This document shows, piece after piece, positions 27,301 through 36,300 of a DNA stretch of 64,000 nucleotides. The DNA is from Aminobacter sp. AP02. Its GTDB lineage: Bacteria; Pseudomonadota; Alphaproteobacteria; Rhizobiales; Rhizobiaceae. The stretch is taken from positions 62,001-126,000 of the forward strand of contig NZ_QGGX01000001.1 of assembly GCF_003148805.1 (NCBI RefSeq), in the 5' to 3' direction. The translations under genes were made by a program, and so were the position numbers. The first letter of the stretch is position 1; every line of letters starts with the position of its first letter. The notes under the pieces are model-generated. The model was not told the DNA's origin. It did not search any database and was given only the letters and a program-made list of their open reading frames with translations.

Positions 27301-30300
27301 GCAGGGCAACCTGATTGTCGGCCGCTACGAAGTCGGTGGCAACAACAACCCTGACGGCAGCGGTTCCGACGAACCGGCAGCCTTTGCGATCCACATCGAT
27401 CCGGCGACCGGCGAAGTCACGCTGGTCCAGTATGTCTCGTTGAAGCACCCGACCGGCGGCTCGAGCCATGACGAGTCGATTTCGCTTTCGGCGGACAATA
27501 TCCAGGTTGTCCTGACCGCCAAGGACGGCGACGGCGATACTGTCAGCGCCACGGTCAATGTCGGCAACCTGATCAAGTTCGAGGATGACGGCCCGACCTT
27601 GACCGTCACCTCGCCGCAGTCGGTGGCCAACGGTCTGTTCTTCTCCGGCTTCCAGGACAACAACGGCGCCTGGGGCACGGGCAGCGGCATCAACACCTCC
27701 GGCACCGCTGGCGCATGGAGCATTACCGCTTCGCCGGTTCAGGGCGCGGGTACCGTGGTTCTGGAGAAGGTAGGCGACGGCTATCGCGGTTCCGACAGCC
27801 CGACCAACTCGGTCATGGTCGACATGGAAGCGACGCCTGGAAATATCCAGCTGTCGCAAACGATTAGCGGCCTGACTGCTGGCGAAAGCTATGGCCTGTC
27901 CTTCGAGATCGGCGCGGCCAACGACGCTGCTGCTGGCAGCGCCAAGCTGGAAGTTATCTGGAACGGCCAGGTCGTCGGCACCTACACGCCGACGTCGGGC
28001 GTGATGCAGACCATCATGATCAACGTGCCTGCGCTCGGCGGCAACAACACTCTTGAATTCCGTGAAATCGGCGCAGCAGGCGACAACACCGGCACCTTCC
28101 TCGGCAACGTCAAGCTCAACGACGTCATCGTCATCGACGAGACCAAGGGCATAGATCCGGCTTCTAATGAAGTGGTGGCGGGCGGCGTGTCTAACCTGTT
28201 CAGCAGCGTCAATGGTGGCTCGGACGCGGATATGCCCCAGGTGCAGTTTGCCCAGGGTACCAGCTCGATCGTCGGCGCAGTTGCCGCTTTCGGCGCCGAC
28301 GGCGCGGCAGCGACGAACTCGCTGGTCTATGCCCTCGAGCTCGCCAACGACAACGGCGTCGCTTCCGGCCTGAAGACCACCGAGGGCCAGAACATTGTCC
28401 TCTACAAGAATGCCGCCGGTCTGATCGTTGGCGTCTATGACGCGGACAACAACGGCATCAGCAAGGACGACAAGGTCGCCTTTGCCCTGCATGTCAACGC
28501 CGCCACTGGCATCCTCACGATCGCTCAGTATGTGTCGCTTTATCACCCCGATACGAACAGCCAAGATGAAGGCGTCACACTTGCCGCCAACACCATTTCG
28601 GTGAAGGTCACCGCGACCGATGGCGACGGCGACACTGCATCCGGCAGCGCCGATGTTTCCGGCCGCGTGCTGTTCGAGGACGACGGCCCGAAGGTGACGT
28701 CTGTCGTTCCGTCTGCTCCGACGCTCGGCAATGAACTGGTCGTCAACGGCAGCTTCGAGGACGGCCACGGGCTGACCGGCTCCAACTGGGAAATCTATTC
28801 GCAGATTTCCGGATGGACCATGGGCGCAAACAATGTTCCGTTTGAGATCCAGACCGGGGGTGCTGGCGGCCTTGGCGCCGACGGCCAGGGCAACGCATTG
28901 GTCGAGCTTGATGGCGACACCCAGAGCAACGGCAATGCCGAGGTCGTTCCCGTCCAGAATACCAACGCTACTGTTCAACAGACGATTGCAGGCACCGAAG
29001 CCGGCCAGACCTACCAACTGAGCTTTGCCTATTCGCCGCGTGGCGGTGAGGGTGCAGGCTCCAGCGGCATGCAGGTCTGGTTCGATGGCAAGCTCGTCTT
29101 CGAGATCCCCGCAAACAACAGCTATCCCGCCAACACCTGGCAGCATTTCACCATCAACGTCACGGCGAGCGGACCTGGCGCGGTGCTGCAGTTCGTTGGC
29201 ACCGGTAGCCAAAACGAGCTTGGCGCCCTGCTCGACAGCGTCAGCCTCAAGGCTGTCTACAGCGCCAATCTTGACGACGAGGATGCGCTTGGCCAGGTTG
29301 TTGGCAACCAGGGCGGCCCCGGCGATGACGGCTCTGGCAGCGTCGCGAAGGGCAAGATATTCTTCGATGCTGGCAGCGATGGTCTCAAGTCGATCGACGC
29401 GACGGGTATTGCAGGCCTGAAGGCCATCTATGTCGACCCGACAACTCATGTCGGCACCCAGTATGCGGTTACCGGCCAGACATGGGTGGCCAATGGCGCA
29501 GGCGGAACGCTGACCGGCACTATCGACGTGCCTGGCGTTGGCTTGGTCAAGGTCTACACTTTGACCATTGATGCTTCCGGCAACTACACCTTGACCATGC
29601 TGCAGCCGTTGGTACACGAGGCGCCCGCACAGGGAACCTCGTTTGAAAACAACCTGTCGCTGAACTTCGGCTTCACCATCACCGATGGCGACGGCGACAA
29701 GGAGACGGGCGCGATCAACGTCAATGTCGATGATGATACGCCGGAGGCAGTCACCTCGGTGCCGGCCGCGACGGTCATGGAAGAGCCGGGGTCGGGTGCG
29801 GTTTCGGTTCAGGTACAGACCTATGGGTTCGGCCTCGCCGAGCTCAACCAAGCACCCAACATTCCCAATCTCACCACGAACGCCGGCACGATCGTCGTCA
29901 TCGCAGGCAACGGATTCACTTTGCAGACAGCCGGGGCCGGCCAATCGATGATCTTCACGGCAGCTGCCGGCAAGACATTTACCATCGAAAGCGCTGCAAT
30001 CGGTCTGGATGGCTCCAATGCCGGCCTGTCGCAGGTCACGTTGATTGGATTTGATGCGAATGGCAATGCGCTGGCCCCTGTCACTTTGACGGTTCAGTCC
30101 AACGCGACACCAGGCGTAACGCCAACGAGCGTGTTCGACGCAACCGGCACTGTCCTGGATGGCGTCATATTATCCAAGCTTGAGATCGTTCCGCCGAATC
30201 CGGCGGGCTTCCAGGGCCGTATCATTCTCGACAATCTGGAGCTGGGTCAGGTCAGTGTAACACCATCTCAGCTGACGACCGCCAATATCGACCTGTCGCC

Positions 30301-33300
30301 GCTGGTCAATTTCGGCGAGGATGGCGCGCATGCCGGTGGTGCTTTCCAGCTCAAGTCCTTCGCGGCTCAGGACTTCGGTTCGATCAACTCCGGTGGCAAG
30401 GAAGTCCAGATTAAGTCGGACGGCAGCAAGCTTACCGGCTACACCTCGGACAACGCCAAAGTCTTTGAACTGGAGATCGTCCACGGCAAGGCCGTGCTCA
30501 CGCTCTTTGCACCGCTCGACCATGGCGGCGCGAGCCAGCTCAACCTCGATTTCAGCCAGTTCATCACCGCTCGCGATGGCGATGGCGACACCATCGGCCT
30601 TGCACAGAACGCGGTTGTCTTCGCGGTCAAGGAAAGCGATCTTGTTCCGACGGCAGGAACCGCTTTTGCTGCGGTCGATGACGATGGCTTGCTCGGCGCC
30701 AACTCCGCAGCCGGGACCGGCGACGTCGTTGTCTCGCCCGATACCGACAACAATGAAGCTACCTTTACCGGCACGCTGCCGGGTGGCGGCGGCAACGGTG
30801 CGTTGGCCTACAGCTTTGCCGGGATGGCCGGGCAGAGCGGCCAGGTTGGCTCGGAGACTGTCACCTATAGCTGGAATGCCGGCAGCAACACTCTCACGGC
30901 TAGGACCGTAGGCGGGAGCCGCCCGGGAACGGAGCTTTTCAACGTACAGATCACCAATCCGTCAACCGGCGCATACAAGGTAACGCTCGTCGACAACGTG
31001 CTGCACGCGGCCGCAGATAACACCGAAGCCAGTAACAGCGTCGTGCCGGGTCTCAACTACACGGTTGGCGACTCCGACGCAGACACATCTGCAGCCGATA
31101 TAGCGACTGGTACGTTGAATATCGAGTTTAATGACGACGTTCCAACGGCGAATGCCAACACCAACTCGGTCATCGAAGGTGGCGTTGTCACTGGCAATGT
31201 GCTGACCGATGGCACGGCTGACGTGTTTGGCGCCGATGGTGCGGCGGCTGGCGGCGGTGTTGTTGGTGTTCGCGCCTCGGGTGGCGACACCACGACGGCG
31301 GTGACCTCAGGCATCAACACCACGATCACCGGCTCCTTCGGCACGCTGACGCTGCAGGCGAACGGCACCTATTCGTATGACGGCAATCCGAACGTGGTAG
31401 CACCTGCCGGTGCGACGGACGTGTTTGTCTACACGATCAAGGATGGCGACGGCGACCTGTCAACGACAACACTGACGATCAATCTGTCGGACAGCGGCAT
31501 TGCAGCCCCGGCGGATTCGGATGTGACGGTCTATGAGAACGCGCTTGATCTGGGCAAGGACGGTTCGGATCTGGCTTCGGGCACGGTGACGGGTTCGTTG
31601 CCGGGTTCGACCAATGAGACCGACGCCACCAACCAGCTCAATGCAACGAGCACGGCTGGCGGCCTGGTCTACACGGCGCAGACGATCGTCGGCACCTACG
31701 GCACGATCAAGATCAATGCCGACGGCAGCTACATCTACACCCTGACGTCGCCGGTCACCGGCACAAACGCCAACAATGGTGCCAACACGGTCTCGGGCCT
31801 GGAGAACTTCACCTACACGGTGACGGATGCCAACGGTAATACCAAGACCGGGTCGATCACGGTCAGTGTTGTCGACGACGTTCCAACGGCGAATGCCAAC
31901 ACCAACTCGGTCATCGAAGGTGGCGTTGTCACTGGCAATGTGCTGACCGATGGCACGGCTGACGTGTTTGGCGCCGATGGTGCGGCGGCTGGCGGCGGTG
32001 TTGTTGGTGTTCGCGCCTCGGGTGGCGACACCACGACGGCGGTGACCTCAGGCATCAACACCACGATCACCGGCTCCTTCGGCACGCTGACGCTGCAGGC
32101 GAACGGCACCTATTCGTATGACGGCAATCCGAACGTGGTAGCACCTGCCGGTGCGACGGACGTGTTTGTCTACACGATCAAGGATGGCGACGGCGACCTG
32201 TCAACGACAACACTGACGATCAATCTGTCGGACAGCGGCATTGCAGCCCCGGCGGATTCGGATGTGACGGTCTATGAGAACGCGCTTGATCTGGGCAAGG
32301 ACGGTTCGGATCTGGCTTCGGGCACGGTGACGGGTTCGTTGCCGGGTTCGACCAATGAGACCGACGCCACCAACCAGCTCAATGCAACGAGCACGGCTGG
32401 CGGCCTGGTCTACACGGCGCAGACGATCGTCGGCACCTACGGCACGATCAAGATCAATGCCGACGGCAGCTACATCTACACCCTGACGTCGCCGGTCACC
32501 GGCACAAACGCCAACAATGGTGCCAACACGGTCTCGGGCCTGGAGAACTTCACCTACACGGTGACGGATGCCAACGGTAATACCAAGACCGGGTCGATCA
32601 CGGTCAGTGTTGTCGACGACGTTCCAACGGCGAATGCCGGCGCGGCGATGACCGTTCTTGAAACCGCAGGTTCAACGACAGGCGAGAATCTGTTGCTGAA
32701 CGACGTCCGAGGTGCCGATGGTGCTTCTGTGACGCACGTTTCCTTCGATGGCGGTACAACGTGGCAGACCGTTGCCGCTGGTGGTTCAACATTCACGCCG
32801 CTTGGCGGACAAGGCACCTATTCGATCGCAGGCGACGGAGCTTGGTCATTCGACCCCAATATCAACGCCAGCAACTCGGATCAGAACGTTAGCTTCATCT
32901 ATCGCATTACCGACGGCGATGGTGACATATCGGAAGCAACACAGACCATAACGGTCACCAACGTTGCTAGCCCGCTGTTGCTGGTTGGCTCGAACGACGG
33001 TGACAACACTGGTCAGCCTACAGACCACACCGTGCCGAGCCCGCAAGGTCCTGCGGATGGCGTACTCCAGGGCGGGTCTGCCGATGACACGATTATCGGC
33101 GATCCCGGTGCTGTGAACATCACCCAGGGGCAAAGCGCAAGCATTGCTTTAGTGCTCGACTCCTCGGGAAGTATGACGGACCAGATTGCCTTCGGTGGCA
33201 GCACCATTTCCCGCATGCAGGCTCTCAAGGATGGCACCAAGGCGCTCATCGACAATCTTGCGGCTTCGGGCGCGCAGAACATTCGCATTACAGTCATTGA

Positions 33301-36300
33301 CTTCGACACCAATGCGACCAACCGCGGGACCTTCAACCTCGTCGTCAATGGCGTGGTGCAGACAGCAGCGGTCACAGCTGCCAAGGCAGCCGTTGATGCA
33401 ATGACGGCTGGCGGCGGCACCAACTATGAAGCCGGCTTGCAGTCCGCCTACAACTGGATCGATGGCGGCAGCGGGCTAACCACTGCCGACCTCAAGAAGG
33501 TTGTATTCGTTTCCGATGGCAATCCTACTTATTGGTATGACTCAGATGGCGACCTTGACGGCGATGGTGGCGAGGGGGCCAGCAACGTTGCGGATGCCCA
33601 GAGCCAAGTTTTGGGCTCGGACGGAACCAATGAACCTCAGCGGATCATCTCGAAGGGCTACAGCATCGAGGCCATCGGTATCTCGGTCAACGGCACTCTG
33701 CTCGGGCGTCTGAGCGACATCGAGGATGGCAACGCAAGTGGCGGCACGGGCGCTGCAACCAATGCGACTTCCGCAGCACAACTTGCGGCTGCCCTCACTG
33801 TTCTCGGCGGTTCCACCGAACTCGCGGCAGCGGGCAATGACACGATCAATGGCGGTGACGGCAACGATCTGATCTTTGGCGATGTGCCGAACACTGACGG
33901 CTTGGCGATCCAGCTTGGTGTCAATCTTCCAGCAGGTTCCGGTTGGGCGGTGTTCCAGGCACTGGAGAACCGGTCGAACAACGAGACGCTCGACCCTGCT
34001 GGCAATGGAGCGGATTGGACCCGTGCCGACACGCTAGCTTACCTCGCAGCGAACCATGAAGCGCTGTCGAAAGAGAGCGGTCGGTCAGGTGGCAACGACA
34101 CGATTACCGGTGGCAATGGGCTGGACATCATCTACGGCCAGGAAGGCAATGACGTTATTGACGGCGGTGCCGGCAACGACATCATCACCGGTGGAACCGG
34201 CAAGGACACCATGACAGGTGGCACCGGCGCCGATACGTTCCGCCTTGCCAATGGCGAGTTCGTTTCCGGCGAATCTATCGATGGCGGCGCCGACGGCGAC
34301 ACGATCGTCCTGACCAACGCGACCACGGTGGATTTCACCGCTGGCACGGTGACCAATGTCGAAGCGCTGACCGGCAGCAGCGGGGCCGATGTCGTTACGA
34401 TGTCTGCGCTGCAATGGGCGGCGTTCCACAGTGTGGATCTCGCAGGTGGGACCGACACTCTGAACGTGCAGGTAAATGGGGCTGTCGACATTTCGGGAGC
34501 GACATCGACCAGCATTGCAGGCGTGGAAACTCGTAACATCGTTGGCACCGCTGGAGCAGACAGTCTTACTCTAACCGGCGCGCAACTGATGGCGCTGGTT
34601 GGCTCGGGCACCACCAAGTCGATGAATCTTGGCGGTGGCGCGGACACGATCACGGTCACGGATGCGACTGCGATCGACCTGACCGGCGTGACGATCAACG
34701 GCGTGGAAAACTTCAAGGCTGTCGGCAACAACGCCAACAGCGTTACGATGACTGCGCTGCAGTTCGCTGCGTTCTCAAGCATCGATCTTGGGGCTGGCAC
34801 GGACACCCTGAACATTCAGGTAAGCGGTTCGGTGAATTTCGCCGCGATACCAACATTGGCCGGTGTGGAAACGATCAACTTCATCGGCACCAGCGGCAAT
34901 GAAACGCTTACGTTGACCGGCGCGCAATTCAATACGCTGGTTGCAAGCGGGGCCACTAAAATTGACCTTGGTGCCGGTTCTGCGGACGTCCTGGTTCTGA
35001 GCTCGACCTCAACAGGGTTGAATAGCCTTGGAGATGGAGGGCTGATGGGTGTTGAGACGGTCTCGGCCGCTGGCGCGGCTGCGGGTGTTACAATCAACCT
35101 CGCAAATCAGTCCGAGGTTCTCAAGATCATCGGCTCGACGAATGCTGATACAATTACGGGCGGTTCTGCTGCCGATATCATTAGCGGCGGCGGCGGTGAC
35201 GACACCTTGACCGGCGGTAGTGGAGCCGATCAGTTCCGCTTGGCGACCAATACCGGTAAAGATACGATCGCAGACTTTGCTGCTGGAACGGATAAGATTG
35301 GTTTCCTTGATACCGGGTCGACAGGCAGCGGGAGTGTCAATTTTGCTGGAACTTCCGGAAGTCAGGCCGGAAATGCGCTGAATGTCACTGATTTCCAGAT
35401 ACGTGCCGATATTTCCGGTATCCAAGGGGCAGACGACAATCACGTCATATTGCTGAATACGGCGCAGACGACTGCTCAAATAACTGCCGGCATTGGTGCC
35501 AATAATTCGCAGAACGCTTATGTCGTTGTGTTCAATTCGGACACCGGTAGAGGAGAAATCTGGTTCGATACGGACTGGGACAACGCGAGCAACCGCGTCC
35601 AAGTGGCAACGCTTAACAACATTACGTCGCTTGCGGGTCTGAACGCGCTTACGGCCTCTGACTTTGTCGTTTACTCCAGCGCTACCGACCCGATCATGCT
35701 CGACCTCGACAAGAACGGCATGTCGTTCTCCAATGTCGACGGTGGCATCCGCTTCGACATCAACGCCGACGGTGTTGCCGACCAGGTGGCCTGGAACACC
35801 AGCGGCGATGGTATCCTGGCTTATGATGTCAACGGCGATGGCAAGATCGACAGCGGTGCCGAGATCTTCACGCCGGACTTCGCCGGCGGCCATTTCGCCA
35901 GCGGTGCCGAGGCACTGGCTTCGCTCGACAGCAACGGCGATGGCATCGTCGACGTCAATGACGAGGCCTTTTCCAAGCTGATGATCTGGCAGGATGCCAA
36001 TAGCGATGGTGTTGGCGAGATGGGTGAACTGACCCATCTCAGCGACCATGGCATCACCGGTCTCAGCACCACCACGACGGCGTCATCTGACTTCATCGAT
36101 GGTCAGGCTGTGGTGGGCGAGGGCACGGTTCACTATGCCGATGGTTCGTCGGGAACCTATGTCGAGGTCATGCTCGACGGCGTGCTCGGCGAAGCGAACC
36201 AGGCTCAGCCGACCGGCGAGACCTTCGTCATCGACGGGCTGAATGTCACCGACATCATCCCCGATTATGACGGCGGCAAGGGTGACCAGCTCGATCTCAG

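Noticed and set aside
27086-29944. 952-codon minus-strand open frame inside the adhesin
   Set aside because: Also an antisense shadow of the adhesin frame, which has clear domain structure on the plus strand.
31133-32640. Direct repeats considered as a CRISPR or integration-related array
   Set aside because: Units are 741 bp, contiguous, coding and in frame, with no short repeat-spacer pattern.
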